Part shown: positions 46,121 to 54,522 of the stretch, piece by piece
Layout of the letters: every line of letters begins with the position of its first letter
How positions within the stretch are numbered: position 1 is the first letter of the stretch
Source of the DNA: Fictibacillus phosphorivorans
Lineage (GTDB): Bacteria > Bacillota > Bacilli > Bacillales > Fictibacillaceae
Length of the DNA stretch: 64,000 nt
Assembly: GCF_001629705.1 (NCBI RefSeq)
Contig: NZ_CP015378.1
Coordinates: 992,001-1,056,000 of the forward strand
Reading direction: 5' to 3'
The notes under the pieces: model-generated
The model's database searches: none
What the model saw: the letters and a program-made list of their open reading frames with translations, nothing else
Told to the model about the DNA's origin: nothing
Program-made: the position numbers and the translations under genes

Positions 46121-46153
46121 TCTATTAACATAATAATCAAAGAATAACTGTCC

Positions 46154-46190
46154 AAGTAGTTCTGACATATTGCGGAACTACTTTTTATTT
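46154..46190 (+). terminator. Rho-independent terminator
   Basis: AAGTAGTTC / GAACTACTT with a 12-nt loop and TTTTT; probably ends transcription from fdhD or the repeat before the sigma gene. Confidence 0.75.
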
Positions 46191-46256
46191 TGAGAAAAAA
46201 TGAACGAAATGGAATGTTCTTACCAATAGATAGTGAAAGGTAAAGGAGAGGTAAGA

Positions 46257-46832
46257 GTGGATACAAAAACAAAGTTTGAAGAACTTATACGACGTACACG
46301 ATCTGGAAATAAGCATGCTTATGGAGAACTATATGAAAATACAGTGAAGGACGTGTATCAAACGGTTCATTTTTTACTAGACGATAAATCAGATGTTGAT
46401 GATGTCGTTCAAGAAATTTATGTAGAAGTACTAAGAAATTTACATCGTTTCAACACAGACAAACCATTTCGACCATGGTTAAAAGGGATTGCGATCAAAC
46501 AAATTTCTGCTTATAGAAGAAGGCGGTGGATCAGTTTTAGAAACTACCAAAAGATGTCTCAGCAACCTTCTGAGGTTGAAGATGATTTTTCTCCACAAGT
46601 TGTCGATGGCCTTTTAAATAAACAACTCGTTCAATTAGTAGAACAACTTCCGTATAAATTGAGGCAAGTCATTATATTACGCTATCTTAATGAGCATTCC
46701 CAAGAAGAAGTAGCATCTATTTTAAAAATTCCAGTTGGAACAGTTAAGTCTAGAGTTCATACAGCACTCAAGAAGCTGCGTAAACAAGAAGAGTTAGGAA
46801 ACATTTTTTTAAGAAAGGTGGAGAATGTTTAA
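46257..46832 (+). CDS. ECF RNA polymerase sigma factor
   Basis: The 191-residue protein has region 2 (residues ~15-85: DVDDVVQEIYVEVLRNLHRF, PFRPWLKGIAIKQISAYRRRRW) and region 4 (~120-180: LVEQLPYKLRQVIILRYLNEHS, then VASILKIPVGTVKSRVHTAL). Start is GTG 46257, with AAGGAGAGG 5-7 nt upstream; an earlier GTG is less well placed. Its stop overlaps the next ATG, which encodes a membrane protein of anti-sigma type. A TGAACG at 46201-46206 could be a -35 for autoregulation, but no ECF -10 box follows at the right distance. Confidence 0.87.
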   Translation: MDTKTKFEELIRRTRSGNKHAYGELYENTVKDVYQTVHFLLDDKSDVDDVVQEIYVEVLRNLHRFNTDKPFRPWLKGIAIKQISAYRRRRWISFRNYQKMSQQPSEVEDDFSPQVVDGLLNKQLVQLVEQLPYKLRQVIILRYLNEHSQEEVASILKIPVGTVKSRVHTALKKLRKQEELGNIFLRKVENV

Positions 46833-47527
46833 TGGCACATGTAAACCAGTTAAAAACGGCACTGAATGAAGAGGCTAGGAATGTTTATCCACCACCTGAA
46901 TTAAAAAACAGGGTTATGAGTCAGTTTACACAAAAAAGAAATTGGGGCATGAAAAGATATGTAGCTGCTTTCCTTGTTGCATTATTTATCATTCCAACGA
47001 GTGCATTTGCATATCAATCGTTGTTAGCAGACGGTCTATACGGTTCTTTTGCTAACGTGAAAAAACATGTGGCTTCAGCTACGTTAGAGGGTTACATGAC
47101 TTTTGATGCAAAGCTATCAGAAGCAAAAGGAGAAATGGGTAAGGAAGAGTATGAGAAGTTTCGAGGATCATTAAGTGTACTGACAGATGCAAAACTTAAG
47201 TATGGTGATTCATTTGGTAATATTAATTATGACCTGATGCCTGAAGAAGAAAAAGAAAAGATAAGAGCAAATTCTTTTGTACTTCAACCTTATTTTGATA
47301 AATTGAACGGTGATGTTTCGAGCAAGGAATTGCTTTCATCCTATGAATACAAATTATTTATTGATGCGCTCATGACGTACGAAACCATTCTAGCAAAGGC
47401 AGAAATTGATACGAGTAAAGGACCCGTTGTCATAGATAATTTACCGGAGGAATATCAAGAACAATTTAAACTTACACAGAAATTTATACATAGTGTATAC
47501 CAATTACAAGAAGAACAAAGACAATAA
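46832..47527 (+). CDS. Membrane anti-sigma factor candidate with DUF3600-like extracellular domain
   Basis: The 231-residue protein has a short cytosolic N-terminus (~1-43, with PPPELKNRVMSQF), one helix (RYVAAFLVALFIIPTSAFAY, ~45-64) and a helical extracellular domain of about 165 residues resembling DUF3600. This topology and the one-base overlap with the sigma gene point to an anti-sigma that holds the sigma factor until an envelope signal is sensed. No zinc-binding HxxxCxxC motif is present, so it is not a ZAS-type factor. Confidence 0.75.
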   Translation: MAHVNQLKTALNEEARNVYPPPELKNRVMSQFTQKRNWGMKRYVAAFLVALFIIPTSAFAYQSLLADGLYGSFANVKKHVASATLEGYMTFDAKLSEAKGEMGKEEYEKFRGSLSVLTDAKLKYGDSFGNINYDLMPEEEKEKIRANSFVLQPYFDKLNGDVSSKELLSSYEYKLFIDALMTYETILAKAEIDTSKGPVVIDNLPEEYQEQFKLTQKFIHSVYQLQEEQRQ

Positions 47528-47536
47528 AATTAGAAA

Positions 47537-47575
47537 AAAGCAGTTCCGCCAATAATAGTGGAACTGCTTTCTTTG
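47537..47575. terminator. Bidirectional terminator
   Basis: AAAGCAGTTCC / GGAACTGCTTT with a 12-nt loop, A-rich before and T-rich after; serves the anti-sigma gene and the convergent hydrolase. Confidence 0.88.
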
Positions 47576-47577
47576 TT

Positions 47578-49245
47578 TTACCAACCACGCTCTATCCAAT
47601 CGTTTTGAACGGGTGCTAATTCTTTCTTCTTTCCACGCTGATCACTTCCGTATACAGTATCTACATACCATCCTCTACCGTTTACAGATGCATCGGTTTC
47701 ATAGAGGAAGCGGACAAACTTTGTTCCTTCAGGGAGCTTTACCTTTTCGCGATCCCATGTTTCTTCTTTTCCGGTATAGATGTTTGGTAACGTTGTCCAC
47801 GTTTCATTATCACTTGATACTTGAACGGAACCTTTGTCACTTCCATCTTCAATACTGAACCAATGGTTAAAATGAAGAGTATCCTGATTTTTACCGACTT
47901 CAAATGTTAACCCTTTTTTCAGGTTATCGCCATATCCTGAAAACCAAGCTTTATCTCTATGATGAAGAGGAACCGAGATTGCATCCGCTGTAAGCTGTGC
48001 GACCTTGCGTCGAATCGGATTCATCGAGACTGTTGCACGAGAAGGATGGACACGATTCGTTAAGGTAAGTACAATCGTTTTATTCTTTGGTGAGACAACC
48101 ATTGAGGTTCCGGTATATCCTGTGTGTCCCAGTGTTTCTTCATTACTGAGAGCATCCATATACCAACCTTGATTTAATTCCCAGCCTAGTCCATGTGAGT
48201 CGGTTGGAAACTGTGGGAGCTGGTTCTCTGTTAATAAGCTAACCGTTTCTGGCTTTAGAATCTGTGTTTTACCGTACTTTCCATCCTGTAAGATCATATG
48301 GCCGAAAATGGCGAGGTCTTTAGCAGTGGAAAAGACACCGGCATGTCCTGCAATGCCATCTAAACTCCACGCGTTCTCATCATGCACGCTGCCCCAAACC
48401 ATGCCGCGTCCGATTGCTGGCTGATATTCTGTTGCTGCGATGCGGTTACGAAGATCTGAAGAAGGATTGTACATCGTATCTTTCATTCCTAGAGGTTCAG
48501 TGATGTTCTTTTTTACATAGTCATCGAGACGTTGACCTGACAATCTTTCAACTAAAACACCAAGTGTAATTAGATTTAGGTCACTGTATGTATACGTTGT
48601 CCCAGGCTTGTTTTTTAACCCGTACTTTAAAGCAATCTGCAATCGGTCCTCGCGATTTGATCCCATGTTGTATAGAGGAATCCAAGCCGTAAACCCTGAA
48701 GTATGCGTCATGATCTGCCGGATGGTTACGCTCTCTTTTCCGTTTTCATTAAACTCCGGAATATATTTTCCGACAGGATCATCTAGATTGAACTTTCCTT
48801 GTTCATAAAGTTTCATTGCAGCCGTTGTTGTGAAGAGTTTAGAGATCGAAGCGATATCAAAAATCGTGTCTTTTCTCATCTCAACAGGCTGATCCATTTC
48901 TGTGAACTGATCGTCTATGTATCGAGCGGAATAGCCATAGGCATCATGCTTTGCGATGCTTCCGCTTCTAGCGATGAGAACGACAGCGCCTGGCATGGTT
49001 CGTTTTTTCATCTCACTCTCAATAAACGAGTCGATTTGCTCTAGCGATTCTCTTTTCAGTGAGGCACTTTCAGGTGTTCCCCTATGTAGAACAGGTGATG
49101 ATTGAGAGGGGTGATTCCAATCCCCATAATGTTTTCGATTATTTTGTTGAGATGGGGAGCCCTCTGCAAAAATGGCAGGAGTAAAACTGGATAACAACAT
49201 GGCTGTACTTAGCATGGTACAAACTAAAACACGTTTTCCGCTCAT
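47578..49245 (-). CDS. Secreted serine beta-lactamase-like hydrolase (YbbE-type)
   Basis: The 555-residue protein has a signal peptide (~1-28, cut near AIFA-EG), a class C beta-lactamase/esterase fold at ~65-430 with the SxxK motif SISK (IASISKLF), the Y-S-D-L-N motif and HTGYTG as third motif, then a C-terminal beta-sandwich of about 100 residues (~450-550) that may bind glycans. Relatives such as YbbE act on muropeptides or other cell-wall material; beta-lactam hydrolysis is not implied. It is monocistronic. Confidence 0.87.
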   Translation of the reverse strand: MSGKRVLVCTMLSTAMLLSSFTPAIFAEGSPSQQNNRKHYGDWNHPSQSSPVLHRGTPESASLKRESLEQIDSFIESEMKKRTMPGAVVLIARSGSIAKHDAYGYSARYIDDQFTEMDQPVEMRKDTIFDIASISKLFTTTAAMKLYEQGKFNLDDPVGKYIPEFNENGKESVTIRQIMTHTSGFTAWIPLYNMGSNREDRLQIALKYGLKNKPGTTYTYSDLNLITLGVLVERLSGQRLDDYVKKNITEPLGMKDTMYNPSSDLRNRIAATEYQPAIGRGMVWGSVHDENAWSLDGIAGHAGVFSTAKDLAIFGHMILQDGKYGKTQILKPETVSLLTENQLPQFPTDSHGLGWELNQGWYMDALSNEETLGHTGYTGTSMVVSPKNKTIVLTLTNRVHPSRATVSMNPIRRKVAQLTADAISVPLHHRDKAWFSGYGDNLKKGLTFEVGKNQDTLHFNHWFSIEDGSDKGSVQVSSDNETWTTLPNIYTGKEETWDREKVKLPEGTKFVRFLYETDASVNGRGWYVDTVYGSDQRGKKKELAPVQNDWIERGW

Positions 49246-49358
49246 TAGTCATTCTCCTTATTCTGAATATTCTTACACTTACTTACAGTAGCAATCCGTG
49301 GGTAAGGTGTCTATCACTCGGAAGTCCCATAGCATTTTGTACTAGTTGAATTGTAGAG

Positions 49359-49401
49359 AAATTGTAGGGGGTCTGACCCCGGGTCAGACCCCCTACAATT
49401 T
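49359..49401. repeat. 43-bp perfect palindrome, copy 1 of dispersed repeat
   Basis: Two 21-nt arms about a single central C: left arm begins AAATTGTAGGGGG and ends TCTGACCC. It lies between the divergent hydrolase and MraY-like genes. There is no T tract of terminator type. A second, related copy is at 56919-56960. Confidence 0.85.
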
Positions 49402-49465
49402 TAAAGGAACTTTTCATCTTTTCTCGAATAGTTACAGTGGAGAAATAAGAGAGGAGACTACAGTC

Positions 49466-50419
49466 GTGTTCTTACAGCTAGCACCAGCTTTAATCACATT
49501 CTTGTTAACGGTCATATTTGCCCCTTTGTTAATCACAACGTTAAAAAAACTAAAGCTCACACAACCCATAAGAGTGGAACTTCCTCAAGATCATCAAGAA
49601 AAGAAGGGAACGCCCTTAATGTTAGGAAGTGTGTTTTTTGTTGGGATTTTCGTTGCTCTTTATTATTACACGACAAGTCCAGTCATGCTCTTTCTTGTGG
49701 CAACGTTTATATTGTTCAGTTTCATTGGATTTCTAGATGATTTTTGGAAAGCTTCCAAACAAGATCCTGGCGGGGTATCTGGAAAGACAAAACTAAAATT
49801 TCAGTTCGCGTTTACCATCGTTCTCTTATATGTAGGAATCGATCTTTTCGATATTGATACGAGCATACGGGTGACGGAATCTTTTAACATTGTTCTTCCT
49901 TACATCATCTACCTCATCCTGATCACACTGTTTATTGTCGGGACGGCGAATGCAATCAATTTTACAGACGGCATGGACGGGCTTCTTGGCATGGTGGCCA
50001 TTCCTACATACTTCTTTTTCTTTGTAATCAGTGAGAATACGGAAGTGAAAGTCTTTTGCTTAGTGATGATGGCTACGATTTTAGGATTCTTAATATATAA
50101 TCTGTATCCGGCAAAAGCGTTCATGGGTGACACTGGATCACTCGCTATTGGGGGAACCTTATCGTTTCTTGTCATCATTGAAAACGTTGAAATCTTAATT
50201 CCTATCCTGTTTATCATCTACCTCGCAGAACAGCTTTCTGTCATCATTCAAGTCGCTTATTTTAAACGAACAAAAAAGAAGTTGTTTCGGTTCACACCTA
50301 TCCATTATCACTATGGAATCAAATATGGATGGTCAGAGAATATGATCGTTACGGTTTTTGCAATGGTTTCGTGGGCAGCGTGTGGCATTTGTCTCATCTA
50401 TTATGAGTTATTCATGTAA
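49466..50419 (+). CDS. MraY-like phospho-sugar-polyprenyl transferase (stand-alone)
   Basis: The 317-residue protein has about ten membrane helices and the MraY/WecA-family motifs: GFLDDFWK, NFTDGMDGLLG with the catalytic Asp pair, GDTGSLAIGG, and the MraY-like PIHYHYGIKYGWSE, a variant of PLHHHFE. It should transfer a phospho-MurNAc-pentapeptide or related sugar to undecaprenyl phosphate. It lies outside any division/cell-wall cluster, so it is probably a second copy beside the essential mraY. Start is GTG 49466, with GAGGAG 9 nt upstream; a longer frame would run through the palindrome. Confidence 0.85.
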   Translation: MFLQLAPALITFLLTVIFAPLLITTLKKLKLTQPIRVELPQDHQEKKGTPLMLGSVFFVGIFVALYYYTTSPVMLFLVATFILFSFIGFLDDFWKASKQDPGGVSGKTKLKFQFAFTIVLLYVGIDLFDIDTSIRVTESFNIVLPYIIYLILITLFIVGTANAINFTDGMDGLLGMVAIPTYFFFFVISENTEVKVFCLVMMATILGFLIYNLYPAKAFMGDTGSLAIGGTLSFLVIIENVEILIPILFIIYLAEQLSVIIQVAYFKRTKKKLFRFTPIHYHYGIKYGWSENMIVTVFAMVSWAACGICLIYYELFM

Positions 50420-50466
50420 AACTAGTTAAAAAGGGTAATCCAATACCCTTTTAAGCTAGTTTTACA
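50418..50466 (+). terminator. Terminator of the MraY-like gene
   Basis: AAAACTAG and AAAAGGGTA pair with TACCCTTTT and CTAGTTTT in one long imperfect stem, followed by a T-rich stretch after 50463. Confidence 0.8.
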
Positions 50467-50500
50467 TTTTTTTGAAAAGGTTACGCGGTGGAAAACGGCT

Positions 50501-50620
50501 GATGAGGTGAAACCGAAGCATTTTCAGGTGGAACGAGGTTCCTTACAGGTGAAAGTAGAGACATTACAGGTTAATCCATGTGAATCTCAGGTGAAAACGC
50601 AGCATTTACCGGTGAACGTG
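50501..50620. repeat. 21-bp tandem array, six units, CAGGTGAA core
   Basis: GGTG (once GGTT) recurs at 50506, 50527, 50548, 50569, 50590 and 50611, exactly 21 bp apart; a further GGTG at 50487 is 19 bp before. Consensus is TTACAGGTGAAAnnnnnnnCA. It lies between the convergent MraY-like and endonuclease genes. The core differs from the arrays at 40588 and 63184. Confidence 0.8.
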
Positions 50621-50683
50621 TAACAAAAATCAAAACACGTACCGTAAAACAACGTAAACCATGCATCTTCATCCACCACATAA

Positions 50684-50718
50684 CAAAACAAAGAGCAGAC
50701 TCTAAAAATGGAGTCTGC
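50684..50718 (-). terminator. Terminator of the endonuclease gene
   Basis: On the minus strand, GCAGACTC / GAGTCTGC with an 8-nt loop and a TCTTTGTTTTG tail. Confidence 0.8.
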
Positions 50719-50753
50719 CCTTCAATATAGGGATTGGCATCACAGTCAATTTT

Positions 50754-51944
50754 CTACCAAATCTCCTCAGCCCACTCTGGGTGGTCGATGAATGGGTTGC
50801 GGTTATGCTGGAATTGTTCAAAAATGATGTTGTTACGGTTTCGTTCCCAGTTATCAACCGGATCTTCTAAATGCCATTGAAGCAACACTGACATTTTTCC
50901 GTGATAAGGAGCCGTTCCGTTATTGACGTTGTTGTTGAGTTCAAGCTGTGGTTCACCGCTGTCCCCTTCATAACGAACAGCCATGTAAAACAACATACGG
51001 GCAACATCGCCTTTTACTGCGTCGCGTGGTTCCCATGAGTCGCTGTCATAGTAGTTACCAAGTGCTTCGGAATGCTGAGTGCCACCGTTATCAAAATCAA
51101 GATTTCCACGAGAGCTGTTTACACTTACATCCGTTGGGCGCAAGTGGTGAATATCCGTACCTGGACCCATGGCGGTTCCAAAATCACCATGTGACTTTGC
51201 CCACACATGCTCACGGTTCCAATCGTTTACGTTTCCACCGTTTGTTGATTTACTCTGTGAACGGCCTGTGTATAAAAGGATGACATTGTTGCTGTTGTTT
51301 GGATCTTGATCAGTTACTTTAAGTGCGTTCCATACGGCATCATAAGAGAGTTCTGTATGATCGTCGATGATATTGTGAAGAGCTGTTTTTAATGCTGCTC
51401 CCGTTTTTCCTTGAGCAGGATCGTAATATGATTCATCGAATGCTGGTGGGTCAGTAGGATCTGTTGGATCTGTCGGCGGATCTGTTGGTGTTGTACCAGA
51501 TGTTTTTTCCATTACTGTTGGGTCTTTTAAACCAGCATGTGAGAAGTATGCTGCGAGACTTCCCGTTACTTTAATGGATTGACCTTTTAGAGTAGGGTTT
51601 GTTTTTAGACCAAACTGTGATCGGAAAGAAGTAGGAATCTGAACATACACCATGTTAGCTGTGTTTGTTTCAGTAGGACTATCTGCAAGAGCAAGTGCAT
51701 AATCGTTTGGATAATTGCTTGTTACTACGGTAGTTGTTGCGGTAGGTTGTCCTACTACATAACCTTGAACTGTCTTTGTAGAGTTGTTCTGATTCGAGAT
51801 ACTTTGTGAAACTGAATAAGGACTAGTCCACGATCCATCGCCTGCAGCTTGAAGAGCTGGAATAAATGCTAACGTGCTTACTACTAAAGCAATTACAACT
51901 GAGAAAAGTGAAAGAAACTTTTTGTTTTCATGCCTTTTCATCAT
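50754..51944 (-). CDS. Secreted endonuclease I family nuclease with OB-fold domain
   Basis: The 396-residue protein has a signal peptide (~1-32), an OB-fold-like DUF6359 domain (~38-145: GYVVGQPTATTTVVTSNYPN, then KVTGSLAAYFSHAGLKDPT), a Pro/Thr/Asp linker with TDPTDPT repeats, and a C-terminal endonuclease I/NucM domain with the His-metal finger NREHVWAKSHG and GTDIHHLRPTDVSVNSSRGN. It should cleave extracellular DNA or RNA with a divalent metal. ATG 51944 follows GGAGG by 5 nt; an upstream in-frame ATG (51956) overlaps the ribosome site. Confidence 0.88.
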   Translation of the reverse strand: MMKRHENKKFLSLFSVVIALVVSTLAFIPALQAAGDGSWTSPYSVSQSISNQNNSTKTVQGYVVGQPTATTTVVTSNYPNDYALALADSPTETNTANMVYVQIPTSFRSQFGLKTNPTLKGQSIKVTGSLAAYFSHAGLKDPTVMEKTSGTTPTDPPTDPTDPTDPPAFDESYYDPAQGKTGAALKTALHNIIDDHTELSYDAVWNALKVTDQDPNNSNNVILLYTGRSQSKSTNGGNVNDWNREHVWAKSHGDFGTAMGPGTDIHHLRPTDVSVNSSRGNLDFDNGGTQHSEALGNYYDSDSWEPRDAVKGDVARMLFYMAVRYEGDSGEPQLELNNNVNNGTAPYHGKMSVLLQWHLEDPVDNWERNRNNIIFEQFQHNRNPFIDHPEWAEEIW

Positions 51945-52135
51945 CAACGCCTCCATCCATTTAGTTTTTACCCCTTGTAGCTTGAATTTCTAGTTGTTTC
52001 ACATATTTCAAAATGTTGGTGAAACAGGTTTTATTCTACAATACTTTTATTAATTTCATTTTACAGATTTGTAAAACGAGAAAACTAGCTACAAAGGGAG
52101 GAACTAAATAGGCGAAGAAAAACAGTTAAATGGAC

Positions 52136-52696
52136 CTAAAATATGTGGTTATGTTCATTTTCACTTACTTTCTTACTGCGTAATACGGTTATGAAACCAT
52201 CTAATATCTCATGACTGATTGTAAACCCTTTGTGTTGATAAAAAGATAGGGCGTCATCATTACCACTGGATACATAGATAAAATAATCATCCACTTCTTC
52301 AAAAGAAGAGAGCCAATCCATAGACATATTAAATAGTTTAGAACCCACTCCGTATTGTCTGTACTTTTCTTTTATATAAAACTGAGATAAACAGCCGACT
52401 GCTTCTCTCTGAACAGAATTCATGTCAAAGAAGGTGGCGAAATCATTGCGGTACACTCCTTTAAGAGAGATGTTTGCATACACATAGCCAACAAGCTCAT
52501 TTCTATCTTTAACTACAACGATATAGTTATGCATGGCTTTATGTACAGATGGAACCATACGTGTGTCAAAATTCATCGTGTCAAATAGTTCAGGGCTCAT
52601 AACCGCCTTTTCCTTTTGATATTTCATGAGTTCATTGCAGAGGTCACGGCAGACTTCAATCTCATGATCAGGAATAATCTCGTAGTTTAACTCCAT
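52136..52696 (-). CDS. GNAT family acetyltransferase
   Basis: The 186-residue protein has a GNAT core with VVKDRNELVGYVYANISL, LSQFYIKEKYRQYGVGSKLFNM (acetyl-CoA loop) and YVSSGNDDALSFYQHKGFTISHEILDGFI split at its C-terminus. ATG 52696 follows AAGGGAG by 7-8 nt; a GTG three codons earlier abuts the ribosome site. Substrate unknown; monocistronic. Confidence 0.83.
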   Translation of the reverse strand: MELNYEIIPDHEIEVCRDLCNELMKYQKEKAVMSPELFDTMNFDTRMVPSVHKAMHNYIVVVKDRNELVGYVYANISLKGVYRNDFATFFDMNSVQREAVGCLSQFYIKEKYRQYGVGSKLFNMSMDWLSSFEEVDDYFIYVSSGNDDALSFYQHKGFTISHEILDGFITVLRSKKVSENEHNHIF

Positions 52697-52812
52697 TTTA
52701 AACACTCCCTTACGTAGTTCATTACGCTATAATTTTATTACATAGAAAGACGAAAACAAGTATGCAGTAATTTCTTACTAAGTCAGTAAAAACTGAGTAA
52801 AGGGGCCGTAAT

Positions 52813-53157
52813 ATGAGTGAGGACGGATTCATGAGAAAAGAAGATTGCCCGTTAACCTTTGCTCTAACACTAATCGGTAGTAAATGGAGACTTCCGATCA
52901 TATGGGCATTGTAGAAAAATAAAACGATTCGTTATAACGAACTGAAGCGTCAGGTCGATGGAATTACAAACATGGTTTTATCTCAGTCTTTAAAAGAGAT
53001 GGAAAAACAAGGTCTAATCGTAAGAAAGCAATTCATGGAGATACCGCCTAGAGTGGAGTATTCTTTAACAGAGGCAGGAGAAGCTTTGATTCCATCACTG
53101 AAATCTTTGGCAGAATGGGGAAAAGAGATGCAGATAAAGGTGAAAAATCATGTCTGA
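52813..53157 (+). pseudogene. HxlR-family regulator interrupted by an in-frame TAG
   Basis: The 115-codon frame reads as a full HxlR winged-helix regulator (CPLTFALTLIGSKWRLPIIWAL, stop, KNKTIRYNELKRQVDGITNM and onward to GLIVRKQF). Only TAG at 52912-52914 breaks it, at codon 34, between two parts of the recognition region. Nothing else is damaged, so this looks like a recent nonsense change, a base-calling error or, less likely, read-through. An ATG at 52972 could restart a 61-residue piece without the full DNA-binding domain. The downstream cysteine-rich gene overlaps its end by 8 nt. Confidence 0.8.
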
Positions 53158-53332
53158 GTGTCCGTTATGTAAGGGTGACAACGCTTGTGCGATTTCAAAC
53201 GAAAAGAACCCAGAATTCTGTTGGTGCATGACAGTTCAGATCCCATCTCAACTTCTTGAATGTGCTTCTTCCAATCGTGAAACGTGTATTTGCCAGACGT
53301 GTGTGGATGAATGGAATAAAAAGGGGTGCTGA
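53150..53332 (+). CDS. Cysteine-rich CWC family small protein
   Basis: The 60-residue protein has ten Cys, in pairs: CPLCKGDNAC, CWCM, CICQTC and a final GC. The pattern matches the cysteine-rich CWC domain and implies bound zinc or another metal. It overlaps the HxlR frame by 8 nt (ATGTCTGA), so the two form an operon, and the CWC protein may depend on coupled translation from the broken gene. Function unknown. Confidence 0.8.
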   Translation: MSECPLCKGDNACAISNEKNPEFCWCMTVQIPSQLLECASSNRETCICQTCVDEWNKKGC

Positions 53333-53366
53333 TTATTAAAGAATCAGCACCTGTATTTGTTCTCGG

Positions 53367-54431
53367 TTAAAAATCTTTATAGGAATCTCTTAATTGAATC
53401 ATCTTGGAAAGAAGATCCTCTCCAATATCACTTTTAAACGCTCGATACACAGGCTCCCAACGCTTCGCCCACTCTCTTTTTTCTTTCTCTGTCAGGTAAT
53501 GAATATGGATTGAAGAGTTTTTCTCGATTAAGTCAAGCTGTTCCTCGTTCATCGCAAAAGATTGTCTCTGGTTCAAGCGGGTAGCTTCGTTCATTGCTTC
53601 GGTTATGATTCTCTGTTGCTGCTTCGTAAGATTGTTCCAAAATTCCTCGTTCATGATTACAGCATATCCTAAAAATCCATGGTTACTTATGGTTAGGTGA
53701 CTTTGTACATCAAAGAATTTTTTAGAATAAATGTTAGAAATCGTGTTCTCCTCACCATTTAATTCTTTAGACTCTAATAATCGGTACGTATCGTTAAAAT
53801 CTAATCCAACAGCTTTTGCACCGACTAGATCAAATTGCTTTTGGAGTACTTTACTCGGCATGATGCGCAAGTTTTGTCTCTTTAAGTGATCGGGGTGTAC
53901 GATAGGACCATCGTTCGTAGTTATTTGTTTAAATCCATTGATCCATAACGCGAGCCCTTTTATCTGTTTCTTTTCTAAGGATTGTAGCAACGTGTTACCG
54001 ATGTCTCCGTTTAACGCTTTTATTATACTTTCAGAAGTAGGCATAGCATATGGAAGGTCGAGAACCTGCCACTTCGGTGAAAATGAACTTAGCTTTGTCG
54101 TAGCAGGTGCGATCATCTGTACATCTCCACGCTGCAACGCTTCTAGCTCTTCTTGATCGGAGTAGAGTCCACCGTTTGGAATCACTTCAATCTTAATCTG
54201 ACCATTCGATTTCTCGTTTACTCGTTTTGCAAAACGCTGCGCAGCTAGCCCCTTAGGCGTATTCTCTGCTACTACGTGACTGAACTTGATGACGACTTGA
54301 TCTTGAATACCTTTTTGATCATCATCAAAGGGAAGTGTGCCTTCTGCCATTTTTGTATGAAAACCAATCCAGATTGATACGGCTAGACCCGCAATTAGTA
54401 TCAGCGCGATCCCAATGAACGATTTCATCAT
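53367..54431 (-). CDS. dctB: TRAP-type C4-dicarboxylate-binding protein DctB
   Basis: The 354-residue protein has an N-terminal membrane anchor or signal (~4-24) and a DctP-type solute-binding domain (IKFSHVVAENTPKGLAAQRFAKRV; Arg-Ile-Met in LRIMPSKVLQKQFDLVGAKAV, the carboxylate-binding region; NGEENTISNIYSKKFFDVQ). In Bacillus the gene beside dctSR encodes DctB, a sensor co-component rather than a transport protein: it binds fumarate, malate or succinate outside the cell and signals with DctP to the kinase DctS. It is divergent from dctS across 91 bp. Confidence 0.85.
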   Translation of the reverse strand: MMKSFIGIALILIAGLAVSIWIGFHTKMAEGTLPFDDDQKGIQDQVVIKFSHVVAENTPKGLAAQRFAKRVNEKSNGQIKIEVIPNGGLYSDQEELEALQRGDVQMIAPATTKLSSFSPKWQVLDLPYAMPTSESIIKALNGDIGNTLLQSLEKKQIKGLALWINGFKQITTNDGPIVHPDHLKRQNLRIMPSKVLQKQFDLVGAKAVGLDFNDTYRLLESKELNGEENTISNIYSKKFFDVQSHLTISNHGFLGYAVIMNEEFWNNLTKQQQRIITEAMNEATRLNQRQSFAMNEEQLDLIEKNSSIHIHYLTEKEKREWAKRWEPVYRAFKSDIGEDLLSKMIQLRDSYKDF

Positions 54432-54465
54432 GAACTACCCCAAATCCGTTACTTTTTTAAATAGT

Positions 54466-54494
54466 CTAACATATTGAAATGGAAATGATACAAT
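54466..54494 (+). promoter_or_regulatory. Probable sigma-A promoter of dctSR
   Basis: CTAACA (54466-54471), a 17-bp spacer, TACAAT (54489-54494); -35 is 4 of 6. Confidence 0.4.
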
Positions 54495-54522
54495 AGGGTC
54501 ACTGAAAAGGAGGAGCTTGTAA

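Noticed and set aside
46201..46230. ECF autoregulatory promoter with TGAACG as -35.
   Set aside because: No CGTC/CGTA-type -10 box at 15-18 bp, so not listed as a promoter.
49359..49401. Palindrome as an ordinary terminator.
   Set aside because: No T tract follows, it lies between divergent genes, and a near copy occurs in the dctP leader.
49346..49465. Longer MraY-like protein starting before the palindrome.
   Set aside because: The extra residues encode the palindrome and have no ribosome site; GTG 49466 follows GAGGAG and gives normal MraY length.
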